The notes under the pieces: model-generated
The model's input: the letters and a program-made list of their open reading frames with translations, nothing else
The model's database searches: none
What the model was told of the DNA's origin: nothing
Made by a program: the position numbers and the translations under genes
Shown here: positions 1 through 12,300 of the stretch, one piece after another
Layout: each line of letters begins with the position of its first letter
How positions within the stretch are numbered: position 1 is the first letter of the stretch
Assembly: GCA_036365145.1 (NCBI GenBank)
Contig: JAEOAD010000001.1
Span: 100,723,501-100,787,500 of the forward strand
DNA length: 64,000 nt
From: Orientallactaga sibirica
Taxonomy: Eukaryota; Chordata; Mammalia; Rodentia; Dipodidae
Direction of reading: 5' to 3'

Positions 1-278
1 GTGGTGATGGTTTGAGATTCCATTGTAAAGATATGCAAAGTGTGCCTAATAGGAGTTCCTGAAGTGTACTGTGGCTTTGGGCTGTAGTTTTGCTCTGTGT
101 GCTGAGTGCCTGGTTGGATTTTTTCTCTCTCTTGCCTGGTCCTGTGAGAGCAGGCCCCTTCTCCTGCCATTTTGGAACTTCCCCTGGATCTGTAAGCTTC
201 AATAAATATTATCCCCTTCCTCCATAACTGTGCCTGGTCTGGAAGTTCATCTCAGTGAACCTGAAGCTGTCTGCTACA
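1..278 (+). mobile_element. MaLR/ERVL-like LTR, 3' part, cut by window edge
   Basis: The segment matches, in opposite orientation, the LTRs at 8973-9335, 45561-45942 and 57398-57779. It holds the region from just downstream of the TTAAGGTG box to the terminal CTGCTACA at 278. An AATAAA polyadenylation signal lies near 202, in the usual LTR position. The 5' part lies outside the window, so whether this is a solo LTR or part of a longer element cannot be told. No open frame of note is present. Confidence 0.75.
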
Positions 279-1883
279 CAGGGTGATTGAGAGAAATAAA
301 TGCAGTAATGCATGCCTGACAAGCTCTCCATAATTGTTAACTATTATTCTTAATATTCTTACCTCTTTTTATCTCAAAAGTGGGCTACACACTCTCAAAG
401 ATCTTTGCTACAAAGGACTTGCCAAATCCTACACCATTCTTAGTGTTCCATTTGGTTCCCATTTACCCTGGACAATCCTTGGTAATAGTCTCCATCACCT
501 CTCTTAGAACTGTGAACATCTCAAGGATGGAGTTGAGCATGACTCACATTTGAATCTATAGTAGCTACACTTCTTTTGCCTTGGATGTTCAGCAACTAGA
601 TTTCTTTTTTTAAAGTCTTGGATGGAAAGCCAACTACAGCAGAGGCAGGAAAGCATAGCCACAAAGAAAAGATCACGACAAATGGGATTTTCTGGTTCAA
701 TGAAGTTCTCTGTCAGCTTCCATATCCATGGTCAGAAGGAATAGGTTGCCTGCCAGCTGAGATGTGACTAACATGAAGGGTTGGTAATGCAGTCATCCCT
801 CCAGCTTCCTGGATGTAAACAACTGTTTTCCGGCCAAGCGTTGGCTGAAATTGCAACAGCTGGCTTTGATTCAAAACTGATGTCTTTGCAAGTTCATTCT
901 CTCCCAAAGGATACTACATATAATTTTTCTTCAAATTGCTAGCTGTCCATTTATTGTATTACCGAGAAGACAGTATTTGTGGTGACAATCAAGATTTAGC
1001 ATCACCAAAGTCATGACAGGAAAGCGAAAGCTTTATCTTGATGTGTTTGCCTATGCCAAGAACCAGAAGTCTCATTGTGGAAAATGTGTCTTTAATCTTA
1101 GAATTTCAAAAATAACTCTGCTTTAGCTTGGTGACATTTCCCTCTCAAATAAGATTATTACAATCAGAATTTAAAATATGGTATTGAGCCCTGGGGCAAT
1201 TTCTTTAGTTTTTAATACACTTTCCAAAATAGGAGATTTTTTCCCCATTCCCTTTCACTATTTTCTCAAAATAACCTGAACTTAATCATCAGATAGAAAA
1301 TAAACATTAGGGATTCAAATGGCACATACATATTTATACATATATAAAATAGGAATATATAAGTATGCAGATACATAGTTTCTCTAATTATAAGCAGCTG
1401 TGGCATAAGGACCCATCTTCACAGCTCTGCTCTTGCTTGTAGACAAAGGCATGACTCTGGGCTGTTTGGGATTACTTGGCCATTACTAGTACAATGTGTG
1501 TGTGCCCAAGCACTTGGAGTTTGCAAAAAAGAAATGTTCATTTCTTATGAGTTTTTGTGTACGGAAAGATGTATCGTTTTCTCTAAAATAGTTGAAAAAT
1601 TTCCACTAAATGCAATAAGATTTTCATTGAACAAACTCCAAATTATTACTCATTGATTCCTGAATAAACTTGATGGTTTACCTCCTAAGACTCTAAAAAT
1701 ACTCTTAGTGTAAATAATGAAGCCATTTATAGAGCAATCAGTGAAAAACAAAACATAATGAGAGGCAGAAATACACATGGTGACCCACAGGACATCATAT
1801 TTGTGACAAAACTATGCTTGTACTTAAGGGCTTCAAACTCTGGAAAAATATAGAAGATAAAAGTGTTTTAAAAGAAAATATAA
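279..1883. other. Unique AT-rich sequence, no gene seen
   Basis: No SINE, LTR, L1 or long open frame is recognised here. There is a TA-rich stretch around 1328-1365. A 64-codon minus-strand frame at 713-907 has no recognisable domain and is of a length expected by chance. Confidence 0.5.
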
Positions 1884-2094
1884 GGGGGGTGGAGAGATGG
1901 ATTAGCGGTTGAAATGCTTGCCTGAGAAGCCTAAGGACCCAGGTTCAATTCCCTAGAACCCACATAAGCCAGATACACATGATGGTGCATGCATGAGAAG
2001 TTTGTTTGCAGTGGCTAGAGAAGCCTTGGTGCTCTCTCTCTCTCTTTCTCTCTAATAAATAAATAAATAAGTAAATAAATAAATTAATTAAATA
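1884..2094 (+). mobile_element. B2-like tRNA-derived SINE (short form)
   Basis: It starts with GGTGGAGAGATGG and has a pol III A-box-like (GATTAGCGGTTG) and B-box-like (GGTTCAATTCCC) region from its tRNA-like head. A diverged AGCCAGATACACATG box, a TC run and a long AAATAAAT tail follow. It is diverged from the other copies, so it is an older insertion. Confidence 0.85.
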
Positions 2095-2274
2095 AGGCAT
2101 TAAATTCCTGGTGATTACATTTATTGGTCTGAATTTTCTGCATTATTTGTTACAGCCTATGATATGAATGAACTTTATATCATACACAATCCAAATAATT
2201 TATCCATTGCTATGGGAACTATATGAGGTAAAAGTTCTGGGTCTGAACCTTTGTAAAATTTGAGACTTATTTTT

Positions 2275-2556
2275 TTTAATTTACTTTTTATTTTTTTTAA
2301 CTATTTTATTTATTTTTGAAGAGAGACACAGAGAGAGACAGACAGAGAGGGAGAGAGAGAGAGATAGAGAATGGGCGCGCCAGCAGTCTCTCAGCTGCTG
2401 TGAACGAAATCCAGATGTGTGAGCCCCCTTGTGGACAAGTGTGGCATTGTGCCCTTGCATCACTTTGCATCTGGCTAAATGTGGGACCTGGAGATTAGAA
2501 CTGGGTTCTTAGGCTTAGCAGGCAGATGCCTTAACCGCTAAGCCATCTCTCCAGCC
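2275..2556 (-). mobile_element. B2-like SINE, long subfamily
   Basis: Read on the minus strand it runs from GGCTGGAGAGATGGCTTAG through a B-box to a TC tract and poly-A. It carries an extra internal block (TGCAAGGGCACAATGCC-type) that the short copies lack. The perfect target duplication TGAGACTTATTTTT lies at 2261-2274 and 2557-2570, which fixes both ends and marks a fairly recent L1-mediated insertion. Confidence 0.92.
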
Positions 2557-2823
2557 TGAGACTTATTTTTCAAAAAATAGATAACTATACTAGTTGACAA
2601 CATGTAAAGGAGATCACATAGTATGAGATATTTTCACTGTGCTGAGAGACAGCACGGCTCAGAGTAAAACCAGCATCCATTCTATGATACATATGGATGG
2701 TTGTTAACTCTAATGTCTATGTAGTTATCTTCCACAGCACCAAGAATTTTACTCAACTTAGTTTATTAGCAATGTGTTGTTGTAAGTCATGATGGCTCTT
2801 ATGAACACTTGGATGACTATGTC

Positions 2824-3162
2824 TTAGTGGTATGAACACGAAACATGTGTTTGAGCACTTGGATCCCAGCTGTGTTGCTATTTGGGAAGGTCATGGGACT
2901 TTTAGGAAGTGGAACTTTGATAGAGGAAGTGGATACCTGGGGGTGAACCTAGAGGTTGTATAGCCTAAGTCCATGTCCTACTTACATTCTCTACTTCTTA
3001 ACTGTGGGTATAATGTGACCAGCTACTTCCTGCCCTGCCTCCATTCATTCCCCACTGTGATGGCCTGTATCCCTTGGAACCATACAAACTCAAAGAAACC
3101 CTTCCTTCCACAAACCATTTCTTGTCAGGGTATGTGGTCACAGCAACAAGAAAAGTAGTGCA
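2824..3162 (+). mobile_element. MaLR-type solo LTR
   Basis: It begins TTAGTGGTATGAA, the diverged form of the TGTGGTTTGAA start of MaLR LTRs. It has the conserved GGAAGTGG and GTGACC boxes and ends near CACAGCAACAAGAAAAGTAGTGCA, as rodent ORR1/MT-like LTRs do. The 61-codon frame inside it is incidental. The subfamily is not determined. Confidence 0.7.
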
Positions 3163-3459
3163 GTGAATTGACATTCCTTGTATCTAACTGCCAACTAAAA
3201 AGGCAAGATTTTATTTTTAATATGTTTATACTCTTTCCATATGGAGATCATTTCTTTTGTTGTAAAACTGACATCTCACAGTTTGTCAGTTATAACATTT
3301 TCCCTGTCAATTTTTATCTGAATATTTTCAACATGTCCAACTGTTGACAAAGTCTTACAGTCAGAATAAAAACCACCTGGTTAATGTCACCCCAAATCCC
3401 TCCCTTTCTGGATCTTCTCTAGTTAATACAATCACTCTCCACATAAAATAATCACTTTC

Positions 3460-3690
3460 AGGCTGGAGAGATGGCTTAGTGGTTAAGGCATTTGCCTGTG
3501 ACATCTAAGGACCCAGGTTTGATTCTCCAGTTCCCAAGTTAGTCAAATGTACAAGGTGGTGCATGTGTCTGGAGTGTGTTTCCAGTGGCTAGAGGTCATG
3601 GCATGCCTATTCTCTCTCTCTCTCTCTTTCTACCTCAATGTCTCTCCCTCCCTCACTCTAATAAATAAATAACATAAAAACTTAAAATAT
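3460..3690 (+). mobile_element. B2-like SINE (short form)
   Basis: It has the GGCTGGAGAGATGGCTTAGTG head, a TC tract and a T-rich/AATAAATAA tail. The perfect target duplication AATAATCACTTTC at 3447-3459 and 3691-3703 defines the insertion. Confidence 0.92.
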
Positions 3691-3703
3691 AATAATCACT
3701 TTC

Positions 3704-4392
3704 TTCTCCCTATACAATAAGTTGACAAGTTGAATTCAGTGTGATAAATATTTATTAGGAGCTCAGTATGTGCTCACTATGATGATATGGAAAAATCCTA
3801 CCCATGAATTGAATTTAAGTGACACTTATTATTTGATATATTACTAATCCTCTATAGTAATAATGTCCTACTTAATCTTCCTATAAACTTTCTCTCTTCC
3901 CCTTTATATATTTATTTAAGGCAATCAATATGGAGACATAACACCTATTTTGTACCATAAAGAGGACATCAAGACGTACCAAAACTGTGGTAAAGAAAAA
4001 AAAATACAATGCCATGTCTTAGAAGCTATTCCTTATTGATAATATCTTTGTTACTTCAATACCTGAAACAATCAACTAAGCAGAATTGCCCCACACAATA
4101 GCCATTGTATTTTTTCCAGAAAGATCATTATCTCTGACTTTAAGAGTTTATTTGATCAGTGCAGTATATCTACAGTGATTTTAACAATGTGAATTTGTGC
4201 AAACATATGTGTGTACTGAACTTGCCTTAGGTATTTAAAATTCTACAATGTATTATCCTCATTACTGGCCCTGTCTCAAAGCAGCTTCAAGCATTTCTGT
4301 TAAAGTTGATGAGCTTTAACCAAAACTGAGTGTAGGTTTGTTGAGAATGAATAAAAGGAACCAACCCAAGGTCGAGCCAACCTTTAGAGCTT
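3704..4392. other. Unique AT-rich sequence
   Basis: I see no repeat family, coding frame or RNA gene between these two SINE insertions. Confidence 0.5.
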
Positions 4393-4407
4393 GGAGGCTA
4401 TTTTAAT

Positions 4408-4623
4408 ATTTTGTGTTTATTTATTTATATTAGAGAGAGAGAGAAGGAGGCAGATAGAGAAAGAGAGAGAATTAGCATGCCAGTGCCTCCAGCCACTGCA
4501 AATGAACTCCAGATGCATGCACCCCCTTGTGCATCTGGCTTATGTGGGTCCTGGAGAATCAAACATGGGTCCTTTGGCTTTGCAGGTAAGCACCTTAACC
4601 ACTAATCCATCTCTCCAGCCCAT
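4408..4623 (-). mobile_element. B2-like SINE (short form)
   Basis: The reverse complement starts GGCTGGAGAGATGG and contains the AAGGGGGTGCATGCATCTGGAG core. A near-perfect target duplication (GGAGGCTATTTTAAT and GGGGACTATTTTAAT) flanks it. Two overlapping open frames here are SINE translation. Confidence 0.9.
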
Positions 4624-5039
4624 GGGGACTATTTTAATTTAGCAAACTTTGTTCTCCTCATTATAAATAGAAATCATTTCTCATTTACATTGCCCTGTAG
4701 AGAGAACAGAATAAGCTAGTAACTGAACAAACTCTGCTGTGACCTGCTGCAGCTGGAAGGATATTAGAGTGACATTCTCGGCACTGTAAGCACTGCCCTA
4801 CTTTCTCCTAGAACCAGTCCTCTTGGTTATACCAGTGAGACTAGTTTTCTTTTTCCATTTTCATTATGATTCTGTGTAACTCTAAGAACCACATTCGTTA
4901 ACTTTGGGCAGGCAGCCTGGAGCATCAGTCAGGTAAATAGCATTCTGGATAGAAAACATTTTGCTTTATTTCCTCATGTCCTTGCCAGAAGCTTGATTTA
5001 AGTTATTTGCCTACTCACAGACACCATCTACATGCTAAT

Positions 5040-5615
5040 TATGACTAACCTTAATATTTTCCTGTTTCTCTTTCTCTCTCTCTTTACCTCTCTTCTCTAT
5101 GCTCTCTTTCTCTTTTATATTACCTATCTTTTTCTTCCTTCACCTTCCTTGGTGCTGACTTGTAACTCCCAGTACCAGCATGGGGATAACTTGCACAATG
5201 AGCTGTTGATCAGAGATACATACAAGGTTTCCCCAAAAAAGACAGATTTCTGTCAGAATTCTTGATGACTCACCAAAGGTTAATGGTAAGACCCTACTGC
5301 CAAAGACACCATATGCTGTTGGGACAAAACATGGAGTGACCTGGTTGAAATCTGGAAGAAGGTTAGTCCCCAGACAGTTAGCTTGTCTAGTGTCAGAGGG
5401 TGCTACACAAGCGACTGGGGAAAATGAACATCTTTCCAAACAACTGGCAGCTACATGGTTTCTGGTCAAGGAAGAAAAACCTATAGAATGCAGCTCTCAG
5501 AGATTTGGAGTGGCACTCTTCCACAGTGATAGGCCAATTGGTGGTGCTCTAGAACACATGGTCAGGCACAACAATGAGGAAAGAAGAAACCTGCAGATCA
5601 AATTTCTACTCCTGC
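5040..5615 (+). mobile_element. L1 3'UTR fragment
   Basis: From about 5160 it is collinear with 29295-29560: the CTCCCAGTAC box, an ACCATATG box, a GTCCCCAGACA box, a GAGGGTGCTACA-type box and GACTGGGG. A pyrimidine-rich run precedes it. Since 29295-29560 follows an L1 ORF2 remnant, this is read as a 5'-truncated L1 3'UTR. The 109- and 124-codon frames inside it are not meaningful. Confidence 0.65.
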
Positions 5616-5684
5616 AGTTACCCAATACCTTTCTCCTCAACTTTTACTTAATTTCCTTTCAACACTTTAAAAAAAATAGTAGGG

Positions 5685-5897
5685 GGCTGGAGAGATGGCT
5701 TAGCGGTTAAGGCGTTTGCCTGCGAAACCTAAGGATCCTAGTTCGATTCTCCAGATCCCATGTAAGCCAGATGCACAAGGGGGTGCATGCATCTGGAATT
5801 CGTTTGCAGTGGCTGGAGGCCCTGGTGCGCCCATTCTTCCTCTCCTCTCTTTTTCCCTCTCTTTGTCTCTAATAAATAAATAAAAATAAAATCTTTT
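5685..5897 (+). mobile_element. B2-like SINE (short form), well preserved
   Basis: One of the least diverged copies. It has the GGGCTGGAGAGATGGCTTAG head, an intact B box (GTTCGATTC), AAGGGGGTGCATGCATCTGGA, a TC tract and the AATAAATAAAAATAAAATC tail. The target duplication AAAAAATAGTAGGG at 5671-5684 and 5898-5911 is perfect, so it is a relatively young insertion. Confidence 0.94.
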
Positions 5898-6179
5898 AAA
5901 AAATAGTAGGGACGGAAGAGCATGAAATGAAATAAATACAAGCAGCCTGTGCCTAGGCTGAAACCACATGTGCTCAGAGATGGTAATGATCACGTTGACT
6001 TTTCTATTTTAATTATTGAGAGTTATGATGTTTATGGAAACCCATGCCACTTTCTGATATCAAGTAGATACAATTAAATCTCATGGAGATATTTGGTGAG
6101 TAATACATGTTTCCCTTCCCATAGTCATCTGTTGACAATCTGTCCATGAAATTCAGATGAGCCACTCAACTGACCAATT

Positions 6180-6404
6180 CTTTTTTTTTTTTAAATTTTT
6201 ATTTATTTATTTGAGAGAGAGAGCAAGTCAGAGAGAGAGAGAGAGAGAGAGAGAATGGGGGCACCAGGTCCTCCGGCCACTGTAAACAAACTCCAGACAC
6301 ATGTGCCACCTTGTGCATCTGGCTTACGTGGGTACTGGGGAATCAAACCAAGGTCCTTTGGCTTTGCAGGCAAACGCCTTAACCGCGAAGCCATTTTTCC
6401 AGAC
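6180..6404 (-). mobile_element. B2-like SINE (short form)
   Basis: Minus-strand copy with a (GA)n tract at 6217-6253 on the plus strand. The target duplication CTCAACTGACCAATT / CTCAACTGGCCAATT lies at 6165-6179 and 6405-6419. Confidence 0.92.
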
Positions 6405-6686
6405 CTCAACTGGCCAATTTTTATCTTGTTCATCTCACCCCAAATTCCACTGTTCATGTCACTTTATAATTTGTTGCCAGATATTTTTGTAACATCTTCA
6501 TAAATACTTAAATAAAACTGAACTCAAAATTCCTTTAGAAAAAATAGTGTAACATCTTTGAGAAATCATTTCTTCTTTTCAATCAAAATTCCTCCCTTGT
6601 ATCCTTCAGTCACTGATGCAAACTAAAGTTTCTGTAGCCAAGCAGAAAACAATACTGACTTCATATTGTTGTGGATAGTACTCTTT

Positions 6687-6891
6687 ATTTTTAAATGGTT
6701 TTTATTTATTTATTTGGCAGCAGAGATAAAAAGAGAGAGTACAGGCATGCCAAGGTTTTGTGCCACTTTAAACAAACTCCAGATGCATATGCCATTTGTG
6801 CATCTGGCTTTAAATGGATACTAGGGAACTGAACCCAGGCTGACAGCTTGCAAACAAGTGCTTTTAACTGCTGAGTCATCAACCCAGACCC
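6687..6891 (-). mobile_element. B2-like SINE, diverged
   Basis: The minus strand shows the GTCTGGGTTGATGACTCAG head, a degenerate core with CAGATGCACAAATGG and an AAATAAATAAA tail. It is more diverged than neighbouring copies. Confidence 0.82.
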
Positions 6892-8177
6892 CTCCTTTAT
6901 GATTTTGAAGTCATTGCACTTCTCCAAACATTCTCCCCTGTTTACTTAGTTGCCAATTTCCAAATCTCAAATTCACCCTTACCTAACCATTGCCAATATA
7001 TCCCTATTACTACAGCTCCAGATGCCTACATCTCTCCTAAGCTTTGACTGAAGGACCGCCTCTGGAACTTTGTATTGCCCTAATCTAATCTCTCTTTAAC
7101 ATGGCAACAGAAGACTAAAGAAGCATGAGCATCTGTTTGAATTTACTGCCATCTGCTCACTTGTGTCAGGGCAAAAACAAAACCTTTATTTTCTACCTTG
7201 TTAACCATGTTGTGAACTGCTCAAATTCTACACTGTGGATTTTCTTAGGGGCACCTGAGATTTTTAGATTGAGAAAGCACAAACCATTCAGAAAATAGTT
7301 TAGAGTTGAAGCAACTGAACTTGCTTGGGTATATACTCCATCATCAAGCTTGGGAGTTAATCTGACTTGTTATCTTATGTCCAATATGGAACCTGACATA
7401 TTCTCCTGGAGGAGAGGATCACTCTTTCCTCACATGACAGAAGGGTGAACCAGTCAACCCCTTTTCATCACTCCATTCATGACGACAGAACTGCTATAAC
7501 CTAATCAATTCAAGGTCTTAACTTCTTTTTTGGGAGGAGGTAGGGTCCTGTACATGCTTCATAAGCACTATATCATTGTACCTCTGAAATTATCTCCAGT
7601 CTACCTAACTTGATACTCTTACATTAAAGGTTTTATTTGAATACTAAATTTGAAAGGGACATAAACATGCAAAACATAGCAATCACTAATATAAATATCT
7701 GATCAATCTCTAGTATTTATGTGTTTTCAAGAGCCTCACAGATACCCAAATTTATGAATGTTCAAGGCCTTTATATAAATGGACAGATTATTTGTATATT
7801 CCTATGTACATGCAAATATAACATCCTGTATTCTTTAAATCAACTCTAAATTAGGATACACAGTACAACTAAAATTTTATATCACTACTTGTTCTATATT
7901 GTTTAGGGATAATGAGGGAAAAAGTCTGTTTATTACAAATGAAATTTTTCTAAACACTTTAATTTATGATTGATTGAAAAGAGGCATACAGAACTAGCCT
8001 TTATAGAGTCAAGTGTAATTAGATTTTATATTTTCACTAATTATCTATATCTTACATTTCTTAATTTTGATCATTTCTGAAACTGTGTGATATAGCAGAG
8101 GTTTAGGGCCTATGTAGGCACAAAATATTTAGGTGGTAAGCAATTACAGGTTTTTATGGGATTTCTACTAAATAAAT

Positions 8178-8178
<1 letters not shown>
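6892..8178. other. Mostly unique sequence with a possible old MaLR piece
   Basis: Near 7340-7510 the reverse complement carries CCCTTCTGTCATGTGAGG, which resembles the body of mammalian MLT1/MST LTRs. The match is too weak for firm assignment. The rest is AT-rich sequence without recognisable features. Confidence 0.4.

Positions 8179-8219
<41 letters not shown>
8179..8219. repeat. (AT)n microsatellite
   Basis: An uninterrupted alternating AT run of about 40 bases. It is directly followed by a 12-bp inverted repeat at 8220-8259. Confidence 0.97.
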
Positions 8220-8221
<2 letters not shown>

Positions 8222-8259
8222 GATCAAGATGTAATGTATATATGTAGCATCTTGATCAT
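8220..8259. repeat. Perfect 12-bp inverted repeat
   Basis: ATGATCAAGATG at 8220-8231 and its exact reverse complement at 8248-8259 are separated by a 16-nt AT-rich spacer. It could form a hairpin or cruciform beside the AT tract. No associated gene is seen. Confidence 0.85.
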
Positions 8260-8610
8260 AATGCCTCACTATGACCCTTTCTTGGCCTCCCTCATATTCT
8301 TCCTTTCATGGTACCCCATCTTTTCAAGTAGTCCTTCTTCCATTTTGATATATACTTCTTTTGTGTGTACTTGTGTAAACCACTAAATTAAACTATGATT
8401 GCACGCATGAGCATGGCTGAAGGATTATTTGCCATGGCACATGCAATTTACCAGTGGCTATAAAACTGCCTCATGCTCCCCCAGCAAGCATTTACTACCA
8501 ATAACTTCAATCAAATTTCTAACAGCTCTACGATGGATATCATTTGTATATATTGCAGTTTTCACAAATATAACTTTGATCTGCATATTCTAGTATTAAA
8601 TATAATTTTA

Positions 8611-8784
8611 GGGCTGGAGAGATGGTTTAGCAGTTAAGGCATTTGCCTGCAAAACCAAAAGACTCAGGTTCAATTCCCCAGGACCCATGTTAGCCAGATG
8701 CACAAGGGGGAACACACATCTGGAGTTCATTTACAGTGGCTAGAGGCCCTGGCATGCTCTCTCTCTCTCTCCCTCTCTTTCTCA
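8611..8784 (+). mobile_element. B2-like SINE, 5' half of a B2-B1 composite
   Basis: The GGGCTGGAGAGATGG head, B box and AGCCAGATGCACAAGGGGG box are present. The element stops inside its TC tract, where a B1 begins without a spacer. The usual AATAAA tail is missing. Confidence 0.88.
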
Positions 8785-8926
8785 CCAGGCATGGTGGATC
8801 ATGCCTTTAATCTCAGCACTTGGGAGGCAGAGGTAGAGGATCTGCATGAGTTCAAGACCCCCCTGAGGCTACATAGTGAAATCCAGGTCAGCCTCGACTA
8901 GAGGGAGACCCTAACTCAAAAAAAAT
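8785..8926 (+). mobile_element. B1 SINE, 3' half of the composite
   Basis: It has the typical B1 start (CAGGCATGGTGG), the internal CTTTAATCTCAGCACTTGGGAGGCAG segment of 7SL origin, AAATCCAGGTCAGCCT and an A-rich end. An (AT)n stretch follows. It sits directly behind the tract of the B2-like SINE. Confidence 0.9.
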
Positions 8927-8972
8927 TATATATATATATATATATAATATGTGTACATTACATCTTACCATG

Positions 8973-9335
8973 TGTAGCACACAGTTTCAGGTTCGCTGAG
9001 TTGAACTTCCAGACTAAGCATAGTTATGGAGAAAGGGATATTCATTGAAGTTTACAGATCCAGGGGAAGGTCCATTATGACAGAAGAAACTGTCCTGCTC
9101 ATACAGGACTGGGCAAGAGAGAAAGAAAAGCTACAAGCCAAAAGCCACATAGTACAGCAAACTTCAGGAACTCCAGCTAGACACACTTTGCATCTCTTTA
9201 GATTGAAATCTCAAACCCACCACCACACCTTAAGATAGGCCCGGAGACATTGCCTCCAGCCAGGTGGCTGCAGATTCAAACTACAAACTAATAAAACATT
9301 GACTATATTGGGGGCCATCTACTCAAACTATTATA
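8973..9335 (-). mobile_element. MaLR/ERVL-like solo LTR
   Basis: On the minus strand it runs from about TATAATAGTTTGAG to CTGTGTGCTACA, with AATGAATA in place of the AATAAA signal. The perfect 5-bp target duplication CCATG at 8968-8972 and 9336-9340 shows a complete solo LTR. A 5-bp duplication fits the ERVL/MaLR class. The 70-codon frame inside is incidental. Confidence 0.9.
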
Positions 9336-9340
9336 CCATG

Positions 9341-12300
9341 CTTTATGTTATAAAAGAAATATATCTGATAAAGAAACAAAATATAACATCTTTAGTTTTA
9401 GTAGCCAAATCAAGGTCATATAAACTCACAACACAATTTGAATAACCGCAGTATTTATATAGCAAAAAAAAAAAAAAAATGTTCACTTCAACATAAATTG
9501 CATACTTAAAAATACATATTTGAATACTAGATTATACTATCTGTTCTGTATGTTGTTATTTTTTGTGAATTCATCCAAAATTCTTTGAATTGAGTCTTGG
9601 AACCTGCCTTTTCAGGAGATATCCTACATGGGATTGCTATTGATTGATCCTCAATACACATTGAATATGTGTACTAAGGCATCAATCAGTGGTGGCAAAT
9701 AGGTGACAGGTTAATATGTTTGAGGTGATAAAGGAATAAATAAAAGAACTAAAACAAAAGGCGTCCTGAAGTGTCGAGTGCCATGGGAGCTTCAGAATAG
9801 TGTTTATGCCCTCCTTCATGACCTCTTGGATAAAACACTAAGCATAAAAATAACTTGAAATGTGAAAAAGGTTGTAAATGTAATTCACTATGAATATAGG
9901 TAATTCATATGAATAGTGCTCAAATATATCAAAGGTAAGGCCAACTAGTGTGGAACCAAATTACCTGAGTAGAATAATTGAAGACAAGATTTAGAGGTTG
10001 ATGTGTAGATGAAAGAAGTTATTTTCCAGCTGATGTGAGGGGCTGATACAAGGTATATGTGAGGAAGTGGTAGTTTGCCTAATATTAGTTAATGATTAGA
10101 AGGATAAAATGAAAATAAGACTCACAAAGTTTTCTTTTACTTCTAAGAAGAAGCATGGTAATGTATGAGGGGTGGTGATTTCCAGGTTCATTGTGCTTAC
10201 TTTAGTTAAACAAGATTACTAGGTCCAATTTAGACTGTATGTAAGTCCATGTAGAATCCACTCAAACATTTCACCCACATGAGTCTACTCCACCTGTTCT
10301 CAGCATCTGGGCTGGAAAAGTATGCAATGGGTTCCCAGAGGAAGGTGACAGCTGAGCCACAATCAAACTTCCATTTGAGACAGGTACCCAAATCCTTAGA
10401 CACTCTGCATGAAGCTCAAATAAAGTAGGTGAAAAAGAAAAGACAGTGAAAACCAGGGCTCTCCTTCTTCTCCTGGTCTTTCCAGCTAGATCTCTGGAAA
10501 CTCAAGCTGATGCTCTTCAATTATCTTCCCGTGTGACAGGATCAACCTACGAACCTCATTTTGTACAATATTGTGCATAAGTGAGAACTGAAAGCATCAT
10601 TCATTTTATGTTTAGTAAAACACCATAGAATTATATTCTTGCTCAAAGATTCATGTTGCTTCTGGTAGTTTTTAAACAATATCTCAGATCATTTTGAAAA
10701 CTCGCAGGAGATTAAACATTGTTCTCTGTCTTTTATCTTGTAGTACAAGAAAAAGAAAGCATTCTTTTGCTTTCCCGTCCTCAGTTGAGTTAATGTCATC
10801 TATTATCCAGATTCTGGCAGTGTTATGTTACGTACTGAGAAAGCTGATGTATGGGAGCCTTTACTGAATGGCCCAGAGGAAGAAAAGCTGAAGCCTTCAT
10901 AAGGTGAGAAGATCCACACTTGTGACAGCTAGTGTCAAGGCCAGAACTGGATTCCACTTCTAGTGAAAGGACACATCAGTGCTTTGTTTAGATGTTTCTA
11001 TGTCTTTTTTATTTTCTGACTTTAAACCAAAACCAGATATTGGTATCTGTTGAATATAATGTGCTTTTGCTTTATATTTTTCCTGTTTCATCATTGAATT
11101 TTTCAGATCACATCATCTGTCCCAGCTGCAGAGAGGGGAATAAGCCAACGGTAATTAGCATAGTCTATTCCTTTGGGGACAAAACTTAGTTCAAAGCTTA
11201 TAATGTCACTCAAATATAAGCAACCAGAGCTAATTTCAGAACTTGGCTTGGGCACATGGCTTTCCTTCCATTTGGACGTAGCTCACAGTAATTTAGCTTA
11301 AACCTGTCTCCAAAGGTGCCTATCCATGCCATGTCTCAGCAAGAACATTTCTGCTAATGGCACAAATGCAAACGTGGACCCACCCCAGATACAGAGAGTA
11401 TGTCAAAGATACCATTTCATCTAAAACTAGAGTCATGTTGAAAGCTTAACATAGAGTATACATCTTCTTTCATGAACAACTCATTTTTGTCATTGAGCAA
11501 AATGTTTCAGTTGAAATGTTGAGGGATTACTAGTCAAAAGCGTTCACCTGCACTGATGTTTATGAATAATTTATAAAACACCATATGTTTGTTTGAAATT
11601 TAACCTGAGACCTCTCATTGATCTTTTAACCTCCCTTGGATTTTCTTGTGGACAATCAATTACAAATACACACCAAATTTGAAGTTGCCTTTTAAAGAGC
11701 TTCTTAGTTTCACTCCATCATAAATCAGAAAACTTCTGAAAATCGATAATTGGCAATAATGCATCAGTTTTGTGCCTCTGATTTCCATGTGCTTTTTCTT
11801 TAAGCCAGGGGCCTCTAGTAACTTATGCATCCCTAAACCTTGTGCCCTGATTCTCCTGGAAAATTGGCCTTCATTTTGCCCTTTAAAATTAAAGATACAA
11901 AACGCATTTCCTAAATACTCAGAGATATCTATAGAACAATAAAAAAGTATAGTACAGGAGCATGTAATATTACAAGTTCCCACTCTCAGGCTATGGAAAT
12001 CCTATGATATGCATACCTGAGAAGAGGTATCCTTGTTCAATTAACCTTGCTTTAATTATCTTCTATTGGCGGGTGGTCTTTAGAGTGTTTAGAGCATCTC
12101 ATTAATTAAAAGTTATCCTTCTGTATGTAAGAATATTTATGGATTTTCAAAATATCCTTTATAACATTTCAAATGTTTCAGAGTCATTGAAGGGAAAGAA
12201 GGTATTCTTCAGGCTTAGTCCTGTGTACTGAGTCAATTCTAAACATATGCTTCAAACGGACACTTACCCTCAACTCATATCTTCTCCTAAGATACAGTTT

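Noticed and set aside
5336..5710. 124-codon frame as a gene
   Set aside because: It is collinear with L1 3'UTR sequence at 29295-29560 and runs into a B2-like SINE.
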